From assembly GCA_030686995.1 (NCBI GenBank), contig CM060692.1, positions 14,675,465 through 14,739,464 on the forward strand: DNA of 64,000 nucleotides, read 5' to 3'. Positions 48,832 through 62,037 of this stretch are shown here, in pieces. Numbering within the stretch: position 1 is the stretch's first letter; each line of letters begins with the position of its first letter. The notes under the pieces were generated by a model. It did not search any database, was not told the DNA's origin, and saw only the letters and a list, made by a program, of their open reading frames with translations. The stretch is from Artemisia argyi. Taxonomy: Eukaryota > Streptophyta > Magnoliopsida > Asterales > Asteraceae. The translations under genes were made by a program, and so were the position numbers.

Positions 48832-49172
48832 ATGGTGTCGACTCCTAACTTTGATGAGTTGAAACTTGTAGGTTGGAGCACTGTTTTTGGTTCCTGTTTG
48901 TGCAAGATGCAGCTGAGAATGAGAGATTTGTTACAGTTTTGGAGGCAGAATATGAAGCTTTACGTCGTAGGTTGTTTAAATATGGGTAGCTGGTTCAAGA
49001 GGGTAGAAGGTTTAGCATGTTTGATGTTGCTATTAGTAATGGGGTGCGATGCACTTTGGAGGCATAGTATAAAGATGGTCTTATGTTGAATGCTTTTAAT
49101 GTTGTCTTGAATTTGGCACGTGAAACAAGGGAAGAGAGGGCTGGACATTTGGCGACGATGGAGCAGTATGGC
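48832..49172 (+). pseudogene. Decayed short coding region, unrecognised
   Basis: An 85-codon ORF opens with MVSTPNFDELKLVGW. A neighbouring frame reads like protein for longer (ENERFVTVLEAEYEALRRR, NAFNVVLNLARETREERAG) but has two in-frame TAG codons. This pattern suggests an old gene with a frameshift and stops. I recognise no family. Confidence 0.35.
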
Positions 49173-50689
49173 TAATATGTTTTATTGAAGTGTTTGATAT
49201 TGTTTTCTATGTCATGACTTCTGTTTGTTGTTACTTTGTTGTATGTTGTGGTTTGAAGCTATGTTATTATAACATCCCGTAAAATTTTCCATACTATTAA
49301 TACATTAGTAAAACATAAAGTTACCATTTTTACCAATAACAAATTTTTTTTTATACTTGTCAATTGCAACGTTATTCACTTTTTACCTTGAACGCTATTT
49401 ACACATGAACCTTGATAAACTAAATGTCACCCATAACTTAAAACGTTTATATTTAATGAATATACGTTTCATCAATCAACCAAACACGTTTTATATATTT
49501 CCCGAGCCTACAAAATTTCCAGGTATACTCACTAATAATAATAGACCTCTAAGAACCAAAAGGCTTTTGGTTACGTTTATTATAGTTGAACCCATGATTT
49601 ACTCTAGAAACATTAACCGAACCCATGTCTATAAATCATAATCGATCTATCACCTTTGACTACTTTGGTGTTGTATGAGTAGAATAGCAACCAAAACGGA
49701 CTCTTAATTTTTCTATTTCTTTTCTTGGGTCTGCACTCCAAACGAACCCAAGCTGGTCACAAGTCCAAGCGCACCCTTAGTTTATTTTCCTTTTGTTTCC
49801 AGTCGCGACTAGGCCCATCTACACCCTTTTGTTCTAATATTTCCAGTTGCATGTAACATGGAGTTTGGCTCGTTCTCTTCCAGATTTAACTAACAACATA
49901 ACCATATTATTACCCCTCCTTGTTAACTTTGCTACAAGGACTCAAGAACTTCATTATTCTCTCGTTTTCGTGTACAATTGCTACCTGCAAAGAAGACCAA
50001 ACGAAAGAGACAAACATGTTATATACGCCCACTGTTTTCACCTTCAGCCAAAACCTTATAACTTCAAGCTCACCTCCATAGCTCTCAAATCACTTATAAG
50101 CATCTAAGTATTGTCAGGAATATTCAGACACAATCCTTATACATTCCTTTGCTCATGATTGTTGTTTAATCTCGATTGGTCATTGAAGGAGGTGACATGT
50201 AAATGTCAGCTCGCTCACACCTTCACCCTCCCTCACTCGTTACTACCTCAAGTATAACCTAAGAAAACCATGTGCAAACTCTCACGCCACCTCCAACATG
50301 ACCCAATCCAAAAACATGCAAACATTCTATCTCTGCCACTTATCGCATTCCAGATTGAGTATATAAGGCTACATGATGATCGACATTCTCACTACAACTC
50401 ACATCACACACATTCTTGTAGCTTTCTGTCGAGCCAAGGTGGAAGAGAAATCAAGGTTGTGGAAACTTGGAACTAATCTTGGTTCATGGTTGAGCCCTTA
50501 AACAAGATGTACACCATCACTCTTCCACATCCCTCACTGCCCTTGAACCAAACTTAAACATAAAATGTTGCTTTTGTTGTTGCTGTCGAGAAGAAAGAAA
50601 GAAGAAGAAGGAACCATGCAACATAATTCTTGTCATACGTACCCACACACTCCTTCACATTCATAAAAACTTAGTTCATAAAGTCTTAG
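49173..50689. other. Unassigned DNA, possibly an old LTR remnant
   Basis: From about 49270 the text AACATCCCGTAAAATTTTCC resembles the start of chromovirus-type LTRs. No gene or matching end is found. Confidence 0.35.
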
Positions 50690-53600
50690 TGTAACAATTC
50701 GCAATTTCAGGTTAATTACAATTCCCGGAAAAATTTCACTATTCACTTTTACTATTCATTTTTATGAGTTATTTTCCCGAAAGTTGATTTTTATTTCATA
50801 TTCTCGAGTGATAAATCATTTCCATGGCAAATTAAATGTTTGACATTCGTCAGATCATTTTCGTAAAAGTTATTAAGGAATTACACGTTTTAGGGTAAAA
50901 CGTCATTCAGAAATTTTACGCACAACGAAATTCGACCCCGTTAAGTGACCCCACATCAGAAAAATGTTTGACACACTCATGATTTATTTGAGAATAAATC
51001 ATGACTGAGAAAAACATGACCAAAAATAAACCTCGGCCGTGAAAAACAGGAATTTTCAGTTTTAAGCGTTTTTACTCAGCCGTAACCCTAGCCTATACCT
51101 GCACCGCATTTCTAAGATGATTTGAGTTTTCAACTTGTTAGAATAAGTCAACATATTTTTCCCTCCTCCTTTGACCAAAAATCATTCCTTGATTTTATAA
51201 GTCATTCCTTGATTTTTAGGCTTACGGTTTGATGTCTAAAAGACATTTAATACCAACCGACACTGGACTGAGCCCAGTCTAGACATTATAAGTCATTTTA
51301 AATCATTTATAACCTATTAGAAAAGTAACATTTTACTTTTCTCAATTTTACGCAATATTCGTACATTTTACGTATTACGCGTTTTAGACCCGTGTTTCCA
51401 GTTTTAGCAGGGTTTTACCACCCAAATGGAACCTACCACTCATTTTATATTTTATTATGGAACATATGGACATTTTTATCAATACTTTCAAGTTTCATAA
51501 TTTTACGACACCCGGTTTTACGTTTTGAGGCCTAATCATTTACGGTTGGCATTTCCCGGAGTCAAATTTCATCCTAATACTTAGGATATTATCAAGACCA
51601 AGCACACCTCACCCCCTAGGCTTGTGAACCGCCAATAGGGGGGGGGGGGGAGTCACCCCATGGTGTGGCTTGATCTTGTGCTAAGTTACCTTGAATGTGT
51701 TACATGTGTTAAACTTGTCATGGAAGCCTTTGACTAGTTCCATTTTGTAACCTCCTCTAAGGACTATAAATAGCCCCCTCCCCCTTGTGTTTTGCCGTCC
51801 ATACCTCACACCACAACACTCCATCCATAGCTTAATTCCTTCTAATTTCTAGCAAGATTCAAGAGCAAGTTCAAGGTAGAAACCCTAGTTTGATCTTAGG
51901 TTACCAAAACACTTCCATAACCTCATATACTTGGTGATTTCTCTTGAGTTTGAATCCAATCAAGTCACCTCAACCTTCATCATCCATCTTTCAAGATTAC
52001 AAGAGTAGAAAGATTGCATGAAGTGAAGTGGGTTGAAGCAAGTCTATCAAAGTCCTATCCTTACATGTTAACTTCCTTTCATCTTTGAAAGCCAAAAGTT
52101 GTAAGCCAAACCTAACATGCTTCTTGTTAAATGATCATACTCATGTTATTTACATATTATTCTTGCTATATTGTGTCTTGTATAAATGTCCATGATGTAT
52201 AAAAATGAGTAAAACATGTTGTTGTAATTGATTGTTAAGATAAGTTACTAAAACAAGTAAACTAGTGACTTTCTTGGTATAACCTGATCAAAATGGTAAA
52301 ATTATGATATTGGATCATTACATATTACAGTAGAGGACTTAACAAGGAAACCATAGCAATTTGAACCACCTAAAACGAGTATACGAGTCAAAAGTTACGC
52401 CCATTTGAAGTTACCAAAGATTTGCGGCAAAACTGCCTAAAATGTTTCTGTGACAGAATATAAAACACGCAAAAAGAGGCCTTTCTGGTCCGTTTCATGA
52501 AAAAGTTAAATCACGAAAGTTGTCCGGAATCACGTTTTCTTCAAAAACTCAGGAGCACGTCTCCAGAAAATCAATAACGAATGAGATATTTCTCAGTTTC
52601 TTAACAGCTAATTACATATATATATAAGTCACTATATTATGGTTATACTTTAAAAGGAACAAGAGGTCTTATGACCTATAATCAAGACCACAACCATGGC
52701 TAAAGCCAAGGTTGAGTCTCATGACCTTAGAACAAGGACCAAAGGTCATGGCTAGGCCATGACGAAATGACCATGTAAGTTTACTTAGGCGAAAACATGA
52801 AACAAGGAATTGGCGATAACTTAAACCAACAATTTGGATCTACTTCACTTAAAAGGAACCATGAGATATTACAAAGAAAAATGGTCATACAAGACTTATG
52901 AAACTTACCCTAATAACAATCTTCATGTAAAAATAAACTTTCCTAAGTTTATTCAAATATCGAACATGTAACTTTTCGGATCAAAACTTATATCTATATA
53001 TTTTATCAACTACTACAATAGTAGGGAGCCTCATGTGAGGAGTTCATTATGTAAGCCGTCGAGATGAGTTGTGGATTTACGAGTTAAAGTGTCCTGGCTC
53101 CTTGAACGCTTACTAACATGACTTCTGAATTATGTCGGCCCGAACGGTAGTAAACGATATATAAAACATACATGTTTCATGAATCTTTTCTTTCAAAGAC
53201 TCACACTATACATCATACCACATCATGGACTAAATGCAAGATATATATATAGGCACTACTTCATATTCTTTACACAAATCCTAAGTCGCGACATTCTATT
53301 ATAGGTTGCTCGTAGAAACCTACACGATCCAACCATTACCTTCATTACTTGCTATCTTACTTAAGGTGAGTTCATAGCCCCACTTTACATTACTTCAATG
53401 TTTTACAAACCCTTGGGGGGAATACATGCTACTTTTAAACGGAACACAATGCTTTGAAACTGTATGCTGCCTGATTGTTTTATTATTACTAAGTACCTAC
53501 CTTGCCAATCCTAGGCCCCTATCATGAACCATTTAATCACTAGAATTAGTGAGCGCGAGTATTGTGAATAGGCCTATTGGGATTGACGAATCCCATTTGT

Positions 53601-54153
53601 TTGAGCAGATTAGTTCAAACGAATGCACTATATTTGAACATTAAGTATGATGGCAAAGTACTTACCGGGGCAACAAAACCGCCGATTGATATTGGTACCC
53701 GTTAACGTATTGGTTGCATGAGCTTAGTATATAATAATAACTGTTTTGTTTTCCAACATAAGTATGAGTCTAATTAACTCACACTACCAACATATTGTGT
53801 TCAACCGTTAAACAAACTCTATGAATTTCACTCAACCTTTGTGTTGACCTCTTAAGCATGTATTTCAGGTCCATGATAATCAAGAATGGAGCGGAAGGGC
53901 ACGTACCGAAGGAAGAAGGCTATAAACTATTATGTCATTCGATAAAAACATCAAAGACTTTATATTGATGTATTTTGAAACATGGAACCTTTTTGGGACC
54001 TTACTATGTAAACTCTGATATATTTGAATAAATATGAATGACAACTCTTTTTAATACGACTCGGTTAGAGATCGTTTTCTATTATTATGACTGTTGTTCC
54101 GTCGAGTAACACCCAAGTTGAATTCCGCTGCATCATGAATTGGGGGTGTTACA
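50690..54153 (+). repeat. 5' LTR (3464 bp)
   Basis: Starts TGTAACAATTCG, ends GGGGGTGTTACA, followed after three bases by a tRNA-Met-type PBS. There is no second copy in the window to confirm the left edge. It contains a G12-13 run near 51638 and a TATA box. Confidence 0.72.
51765..51773 (+). promoter_or_regulatory. TATA box in the LTR
   Basis: TATAAATAG, followed by a C/T-rich stretch and CCATACCTCACACCA about 30 bp on, a likely transcription start zone. Confidence 0.6.
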
Positions 54154-54156
54154 GAT

Positions 54157-54168
54157 TGGTACCAGAGC
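54157..54168 (+). promoter_or_regulatory. Primer-binding site (tRNA-Met type)
   Basis: TGGTACCAGAGC, one base different from the initiator-tRNA complement TGGTATCAGAGC. Confidence 0.75.
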
Positions 54169-54405
54169 CATGGTTATAGAGAAACGGGTCTAAGTGAGAC
54201 CTAAACTATAACTACAATCACAAGCAAAAACATTTTTATAGCCTTCCGCTCTTCGTGCCTTCCATCCTCCAGAAGATTATGGACTATTACACATGTTATG
54301 CTACATGAATATATTTGTATATTGTTATATGCACATTGCCATAGTTTGAGCATTTTCCATAAACATTTGATTTATTTTGACATCGAAATACTAATTTTAG
54401 ACATC

Positions 54406-55200
54406 ATGTCCACACCTCCATCTCCCGATCATCTTCCTGCTATGCCCGAGTATTTACCAATTCTTCCCGGACCCGATGATCCTTACTTTGAACCAATTGA
54501 CTACGACGACGAGGAAGAACCTTGCGAGGATCTAGATGTAGATTCGGACGAAGATCCTGAAATGGATATGGACATAAACATCGATGATTACGAAGAAGAT
54601 CCTGAAATGGATATTGACATCGAAGGCATCGATGGCATTGAGGAAGCAGAGGAACAAATAGTGGTGCCACATCAATCACCATTAACATCTCCACCTCCTG
54701 TTTCACCAATTTCATCCGAATCTAGCCGTACCACTCCAGCTCAAGTTCCGAAGTCTACTTACCAAGTCGGCGGAACATCTACATCTACACATATGTTCGT
54801 GAACTCTGCTCAATACGAAATCTACTCTTTGAAACAAGCCCTCAACCTAACCCAACTCAAAGTTCAAAGCATGGCAAGACAAATGAACGACTATATATCC
54901 AAAGTAAATTCTGCCAAAATGGATGCCATGAATGCTCGAGATGACCTCTATTGGTTTAAGCTTGACATGAGCTATGTCAAGAGGGACTTGACTCATCTTG
55001 GGGAAATAGTCTTAAATCCTTTGACCGGCCTGGATGACGTCAAGGATAGACTCACATTGGTTGAGAGGGCCCAAGAACAAGATGCGGCACAAATTTACAA
55101 ACTACTCAACCGCCTAAATACCGCAGAAATCCGGTTGGATGTTGAAACTTTGACAGGTATCAACTTAAGAATGATTTGTGTGGAATGCAAACTCAAATGA
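54406..55200 (+). CDS. Acidic coiled-coil gag-like ORF, frameshifted near its end
   Basis: The open frame begins at 54298, but MSTPPSPDHLP at 54406 is the better start: the preceding 36 residues look like untranslated leader. About residues 25-90 are very acidic (Asp/Glu repeats such as DPEMDMDI). A Pro/Ser linker and a helical coiled-coil region follow (SLKQALNLTQLKVQ, DDVKDRLTLVERAQEQD). The arrangement resembles the N-terminal part of Asteraceae chromovirus gag. After VETLT (about 55150) the frame is broken; a neighbouring frame continues the helix (KNDLCGMQTQMSAIQQRLYQ) to TAG at 55326-55328. No zinc knuckle, protease or RT follows, so the element is not self-sufficient. Confidence 0.65.
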   Translation: MSTPPSPDHLPAMPEYLPILPGPDDPYFEPIDYDDEEEPCEDLDVDSDEDPEMDMDINIDDYEEDPEMDIDIEGIDGIEEAEEQIVVPHQSPLTSPPPVSPISSESSRTTPAQVPKSTYQVGGTSTSTHMFVNSAQYEIYSLKQALNLTQLKVQSMARQMNDYISKVNSAKMDAMNARDDLYWFKLDMSYVKRDLTHLGEIVLNPLTGLDDVKDRLTLVERAQEQDAAQIYKLLNRLNTAEIRLDVETLTGINLRMICVECKLK

Positions 55201-55449
55201 GTGCCATACAACAAAGGCTATACCAAAAGGATGTCAAAGAATACCGTCCCAATGATAGTGTGGATGTGTTAGCAACATACGGAAATAATAATCCGTCCGG
55301 ACTACAACAACCTCCCAACCGATGTTAGACTAGTGTTATAGTACTAGTTATCTTTTGTACTAATCCATGTAATAGCGATAGTAGAAACGTTGTAATTACT
55401 AACTGAAAGTATCAGTTAGTAAATTTTGAAGAAGCTTGTAATAGGTTTC
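55201..55449 (+). other. Tail of the gag-like ORF and short non-coding stretch
   Basis: 55201-55328 completes the shifted ORF; the rest is non-coding up to the element 2 LTR. GTTTC (55445-55449) is the possible left target duplication of element 2. Confidence 0.5.
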
Positions 55450-58400
55450 TGATGAGTGTCTAAATACTCATCATTTTATACTAATCTGAACTGCCAAAAC
55501 ATACAAAAACACTCAAATATGTATCAAAATACTTTAAATATCTTAAAGGTGTGTTTTATATGTTTCAAATGCAAAATATGCAAAAACAGATTAAAAACGT
55601 ACAAAGTTTGCATAATTGGCAGTTTCAGTCCCTCAAGTTTCATAAATTGTCAAAACTTGTCCCTGGTTATTCTAGAAACATGAAAAAATCACCAAAGGTC
55701 CTTTTTAATCATAAAGTTACATATTTAGTCCTTTGGTGCAAAAGTTTCATTAAATTACAAGTTTAGTCCCTCAACTTTGGAAATTGACAGAAATGGTCCC
55801 TGGGATGTAAAAACTTTGAGAAAAGCAATTTTGGTCCTTATACTAATAATCTTTTGCAGGAATGGTCCTTGGGTGAAAAGTTTGGTAAAATTACATGTTT
55901 GGTCCCTGAAGTTTCACAGTTTGGCAAAATAGGTCCCTCAAAGTTTCAAACTTGACAGTTTCAGTCCCTGGGTGTTCAAAATGAAAAATTATCATTTAAG
56001 GTCCCTATACTATTCAACTTTTACAAAACTGGACCTTTTGATAATATTTTGGGAAATTACATATTTAGTCCCTCAAAAATCCGGAAATTACATAAATGGT
56101 CCTTTAATATTTAAAAATGGAAAATTATGTAATTTTAGTCCTTGGGTTATTCATTATTGGCAAATATGACCCTTGTGATTAATTTGGAATAATGCCACAA
56201 ACAGCCCTCAACTTTATCCAAATTACATTTTTAGTCCTTGTGATTAATTTCTAAATAAACCAAACGGATCCAAACTATTATAACTAACCCAACATTTTAT
56301 AAAAAGCCCACCCTTTTTTTTGTCCAAGCCCAAAGTGCAAAGCCCAATCCCCTTTACCAGGTTTGACCTGCGTTGACCCCGCCACAAACCATAGTCACTG
56401 TTCATCTCCTTCACAGCCTAAACCGCCCATCCACCTTGCCTGGTATTGCCACCACTTGACCCCCAGCCTTATCCCTCCACCTCCACAACACTCCAACAAA
56501 CCTTAAATGCCCTAAAATCAGCTCCACGCAATCCACAGTACTCAATTGAGACTTTGGCGCCAAGTTATGAATTTAAACGGCTGGGATGACTTGGACTTTA
56601 TCAATGGCTAGGAAGTGGTGGGAAACACCCCAGTGGGTCCCACATGCTCAGAAAGTAGCTACAAAAGGGAAGAAAGGCTGATGAGAAAGATAATTAGTTT
56701 AGGTTTTATTTAATTAGGTCGAATAGTGTAATTTAATTTTCTTAGTGTAATTTAAAGCTTCTCAGTAATCAATTAAGTTATGTTAATGTAACCTTTAACT
56801 TTTGTAATCATCAATTTCAAATTTCAGTTTGTTATCTCAGATTTTGTATTTCTTAAATTTTCAAAAATCTCAAAAAGCTTGTAAGTTGTTAATTGTTGTT
56901 GTTACTGAATTCATAAGCTCACATAAGCTCTGACAAGGCTTATTAAGCTTATTGGAACTATAAATCAGCAATATTCAGTGAAAAAGAAAAATACAAAAAA
57001 AAATAGAGAAAATAGAAAAATAAATAGAAAATATATGGCAATGAAGATTGAGCAATGGAACATGGTGAAAATTGGATTATTCTGGTCTTAGATACCTTGT
57101 GGGAGGTTGTTAGGATAAGTATTAGTCCCTGGTTCACTGTCTCTCAAGCTTGAATCACTTGTAAGGTTTTTTTACTATTTTTGGCATTTTATTGTTCTTG
57201 TATTTTATTTGTGTTGATCTTTGTGTTTTTCTGTTTATTTGTTGTTGTTAAATTAATATATAGCTTAATATTGGCTGCTTATTAATTAGATTCCTTTGTT
57301 GCTAAAATTTCACCTTTCACTGTGTAAAATACAAGATTGACAAACCTGTGTTATATGCTTGTGTTGTGTTTGATTTAAGTTTATTTAATCTTAATTAGTC
57401 ATAATATAGTATTTGGGATCATTTTTATGGATTAGAATAGTGTTTAGCCTTGAAAATCTCATAAACAGATATATAAGAGGGTGTTTGGCTCAGGGTTGCT
57501 CAGTGAGCTCAACTGACTTTGAGTGTGAATTGGTGATTCATAATAGTAACTTAGGTTCATACTAGCTCAGTCTAACCATAACTTGGTCACTTATACAATC
57601 AAAAAGTCAAAATCCAATTCCAATTACCTTGACAGTTAACTGTCAAGGATTTTGGGATCCACAAGCCTTAAGTTTTAATCATAAGTAAGTAATTTAGCTT
57701 ATTTTAGCTTAGTTATAACTTAATTAGTCACAATTAATCATAAAATCTAGATAGAAACTCATAAAAGTCAACATAGCAAAGTTTTGATAAAAAGTCAATT
57801 TGCTCAGCTCAGATTTTTCCCAAAACTCCCTGATTTCTTTTGAATTTAGGAGAAGGTTTTAGGTCTTGAAATTTTGTGTAATTGTTGCCTACCAGCTCTA
57901 GTTTAAGCTCCCATACAGCTTATATTTTTAGTATTTTTAGTGTGGGCCCCACTCACCCTCAAAGACAACTGCAGGGCAAGGTATTGCCCTGCTCAGTTCA
58001 GACTCAGTCACAACACCACCTTTGGTGGTGTTTTGTGACCAACCCAGTGGACCCCACACCATAAAACCAGTTCCATACAACCCCCCTCCTACCATACCCT
58101 TAAGGTTGACTCTTGGTTTGACTTGAATCCAAGTGGACCCCACCTAAATCAGACCCAAAACCTTGTCCCATTTCTGTGTTCAAATCAGTTTTTGAATTAG
58201 CTTATTTGGGCTTATTAGCTTATCTACTAAGCTTAATTGGCCATTTTAAGCTTTGACAAGTTCAAACAACCTATTAGAACCAGAAAATTCCATAGTGGGT
58301 CCCACACCAGCTCATTTGAGCTTATTTGTCCATTTGGTCAACCAAAGTCAACTGTGGAGGTAATAAGCCCCCACAGTGCTTATTATTAAGCTAGAAAATT

Positions 58401-59462
58401 ATTTTTTTTATTAAAGTTACTTATTTTTATGTATAATAAAGTTTTGTAAAATAAAAATCCAGAAAAAACAATATAAAATTAAGTGATAGTTTCTATTTAA
58501 TATAATTTAATTTTAATTTTCATTTTTATATTTTTATTAAGTAATCTGTATTTTTTATATTTTTATTAATTTCCTTATATATTAAAGTAATTTAAATAAT
58601 TTTATTAGATTTTTATATTGTCATTTGGTATTAATTAGAATTAATAATAGTTTTATTAGTAATTAATCAATAAATAAATTTTAAATAGCATAATTAATTT
58701 TTATATAGCAATACCTATTTTTTATATTTTTTTTAGCTTTTATAAGTCATAAAATAGTTTTATAAATTTTTCCATAATTTTCTAAGTTAGTTTAGTAGTA
58801 TTTGTAATTTAAAATAATTTAATTAGTATAATTAATATAAATAGTTTTTAATTAATAGAAAATTCATAAAAAGACAAAAAGATTTATTTTTATTTTTTAT
58901 ACTTTCTTCAAGTTCATTTTTAAGTTTAGAAATTATTTTTACAAGTTTTTAGTTTAATTTGTAGTATTTATAATTTTCTAATTAAATAGTTAAATAGTTA
59001 TTAATTAAATAATTAATAATAAATAATATAATAATCTAAAAAATAGTTTTATTTTTAGTTTAATTTTATTTTAAGTTTAAGTTTATATAATTTTCTTTTT
59101 TAACCCTTGTAGTTTATTTTTCTTTAAAACTCACCTTTTTCTCAGTACGCAGTCGCGTCTGATTGGTGTACGTTTATACGTTTTAGATATCTAGGTTTTA
59201 CGTAATCACTAATATAGTTTATTTAAGTCATTTTACTTTATAAAACCCTAGTTAATCACACACACACACACACTTTTATACCATTTCCTGTTCAGATTCA
59301 CTCGATCACAGATTCGTTTTAAATCATCACAACCTCGTTGGGACATTACGACCCGGGAAAACACTGTATTCCTCGGAAGCATTCGCCTCGGCTGTTTGAC
59401 TATTACAGTTGGCCATTCACAAGTGGCTGATCAATAATTATCTGACTGTTTGAGGCGAATCA
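55450..59462 (+). repeat. 5' LTR of element 2 (4013 bp)
   Basis: Starts TGATGAGT, eight bases, ACTCATCA; ends GAGGCGAATCA. The first ~900 bp hold a dozen or more GGTCCCT/AGTCCCT words spaced about 30-60 bp. 58400-59100 is extremely AT-rich. A short (AC)n run lies at 59258-59272. The short ORFs within it look accidental. Confidence 0.92.
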
Positions 59463-59467
59463 AAATT

Positions 59468-59484
59468 TGGCGCCGCTGCCGGGG
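59468..59484 (+). promoter_or_regulatory. Primer-binding site (tRNA-Asp type)
   Basis: TGGCGCCGCTGCCGGGG, identical to element 1, five bases after the LTR end. Confidence 0.85.
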
Positions 59485-59688
59485 AGGTTGTGCGCTTATT
59501 TTAAACGATTTTGCGTATTAGTAAATCTGGATATACATCCATTGTATATTTACCATCTTTTATCCATATTTTTATAAAACAAAACCCAAAAATATTCACC
59601 TTTACACCCCTACCTATTTGATTCTTCATTTCTCATCCCCAAAACCTTTTGATTCTACATTCTTCCACTTATCTCATAATTGATTCTA
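59485..59688 (+). other. 5' leader of element 2
   Basis: Non-coding interval of about 200 bp between the PBS and the ATG at 59689. No feature is recognised. Confidence 0.5.
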
Positions 59689-62037
59689 ATGGCATCTCTC
59701 GATGACGATTTCTTTAAACAAAGGGCCTGTAAAAGCAAAGTTGAGAAACTTGTGGCCTTGTCCAAGATATCGAGATGTCATGTTGATTATGATAGACCGT
59801 TGATTCATATTCCCTCTCCAGTGAGGGAAATGGAATGAGAAACCGGGGTGACAAAGGACCTTGTACTTTTCTCTGACGATGGAGGTGCTAAATACGTCCA
59901 AACCATGGTTGTCCAAAAACCTGAGCTCACAAATGCTCCTAAACCTTCAAGAATCAATCCTGATCTTTCACGGTTTACGGTTAAAAGTTTGTCAAGCAAA
60001 CGTACAGAGCTTAGGGTAGTGACTGAAAAGAACGACTTACCTAATCTTCACAATTATCAAGAACCAAAACCCGAGACCATAACGGAAGTGGTGGAAATTG
60101 CTAGCTCTCAGAGCACACCACTTGTCCCACCTCCAGATTTTGTTCCTTGTGTCGGTTGTGGTGAGCCGCTTTTCGGTTTTCCATGTCGTTGGTGTACATG
60201 TGTACAATGTGGTAATGATATTCAAAACGGGAGTTGTTTGTTTTGTGGATCGAGTAATTCATTTGCTTATGATCCTGATCAAAACACATTCAACGACTCC
60301 TCAAATTTTTCTAACTACCCATCACATTCATACGAGCAAGAATCATATTATCCAAATCTCAATGATGCTTCGTATCAAAATACACCAAACCAGACTCAAC
60401 AGTTTAACTGTTATGAGTATTGTGGTGGTTCACACTACAGTTTTGATTGTCAAACTAGGAATCAGTTTGTCTATGAACAGGTTCCTAATAACAATTATGA
60501 CTTAAACACATATGACTCACAACCACATCAGTTCAACTGTTGTGAGTACTGTGGAGGTCCACACTTTAGCTCTGATTGTCAAACAAGGAATCCATTTCCT
60601 TGTAACAATTATGACTATTCGTTTCAAGACCCACCTCCACAGTGCCAAATAAACCAAGCAACTCCTCACATCCAGCAAGACCCTTGTCTAGAGGTTCTTG
60701 AGAAACTCAAAGATCTTAAGGAGGAGTTGGCTAATATGTCGTTTCACAATGCACCAAGTTTTTCTTGTGTACATTGTGGGGGTCCTCATAATGATGATCA
60801 ATGTCAACCTTCCGGTTTTGACACATCCACACCCCCACAGTCTCCACTCACTCAAAATTCTCGTGATAAATCTATCACGGAATTACTTGCTGAAAAACGT
60901 GCAGCTGGAAACAAAAGAAGTATGGAAGAATTACGAGTCTTAGAACAAGCAGCTATAACACGTATCAAATTTCAAAATGCTGCTCTTCTCTATGAGGATG
61001 ATGAAAGTGATGATACCTCATCATGTTCATCAGTTGAGACTCCTTCCATGCATATACAGGGAGAAAAGAATATAACTGAATCACCAGCAGTAGAAATAAT
61101 GGAACTTGTAGACTCCATTACTGCTAGTCCTTCTCATCTCCCTGAGTATGATGTTATCACACCCGAGGTTCCCACTCACTCTCTGAACATGGGGGACGAG
61201 CATCTTGACACTGTTCCTGCAAAGGAATCGGACGAATTCATAAAATCTAGTGTTGAGAACCTTGTCCCAATCCCAAGTGAGTCACAGGGAATTCTTGATC
61301 ATATGTGTGATATCCCTCCCCCTCTTGTCTTTCCAAATAATCATACTGAGATGTTCTCTGATTCTGATGAGAACTATTCTTTATCTTGTGGAGACATAAG
61401 TTATGTGGGGGAATTACCTTCTGAGCTTGTCAACTCAGAAGAAGAGAATGAGGAAGAAATCATCCAAGACGAATCTCTTCGTCTTACATTACTAAATGCT
61501 AATCTTCTCATTTCTAGAATCGAGGCTTTTAATGAAAAGCCTATTTCATCTCCTATCCCCGTTAAGGATAGTGAGGTTTTGATCAATGATTCTATTCCTG
61601 AATTGCAAACGTTCCATTTTGATCAAACGGAAGAAAAGATAAGTGGTATCACCACTTCTCATTCTTATAATTCTCTTCCCGTTTGTGAATCATTTACTTT
61701 TGAGGAGTTCCCCAATGAACTCACTCAATTCAATCCCGAATACGAATCATTCACCTTTGAGGAGTTCTCCGGTGAACTCACTCATATCATATCTCCACCG
61801 GAGTATGATAAATTTTATTTTGATCTAGACATACCCATAATATGTCTTGATCAAACGAGCTTAAATGAGGAGATTCATGTAACAATGAATTCTCCTATTG
61901 AAGATGAGGAGTTAATCATGATTTTCATCATGACCTTCTTTCTTTTCTTCATATATTCTGTTCCTTATCCTGTTCTTCACTCTTTCGGGAGTGAAGACAT
62001 TATCTTTGATCCCGGCATTCTCATTTATAAATTATGA
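59689..62037 (+). CDS. Gag-like zinc-knuckle ORF with C-terminal membrane segment, one in-frame TGA
   Basis: ATG at 59689 (MASLDDDFFKQR) opens a frame interrupted by TGA at 59836-59838. The same frame then runs to 62037 (729 codons after the stop). Visible parts: a Cys-rich segment CVGCGEPLFGFPCRWC; three C-x2-C-(x3)-H-x4-C knuckles (CEYCGGPHFSSDC type), the same spacing as element 1 gag; a helix ELLAEKRAAGNKRSMEELR; a long acidic low-complexity region with a repeated ESFTFEEF motif; and near the end a hydrophobic stretch of about 22 residues (IFIMTFFLFFIYSVPYPVL) followed by SFGSEDIIFDPGI. The tail continues in the +1 frame to TAA at 62153-62155, so the end is frameshifted. It binds nucleic acid by inference. 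It has no enzyme domain. Confidence 0.8.

Larger units (their letters stand above)
50690..55449 (+). mobile_element. Gypsy-type element (chromovirus-like), 5' part only
   Basis: Has a 5' LTR, PBS and a short ORF but no pol. Its 3' part is replaced by element 2 from 55450, so it was probably interrupted by that insertion, or it is non-autonomous and truncated. The LTR ends TGTAACA...TGTTACA suit Tekay/Del-like chromoviruses (inferred). Confidence 0.7.

Noticed and set aside
51638..51651. G run as a telomeric or G-quadruplex array
   Set aside because: A single homopolymer in an LTR with no repeated G tracts around it.
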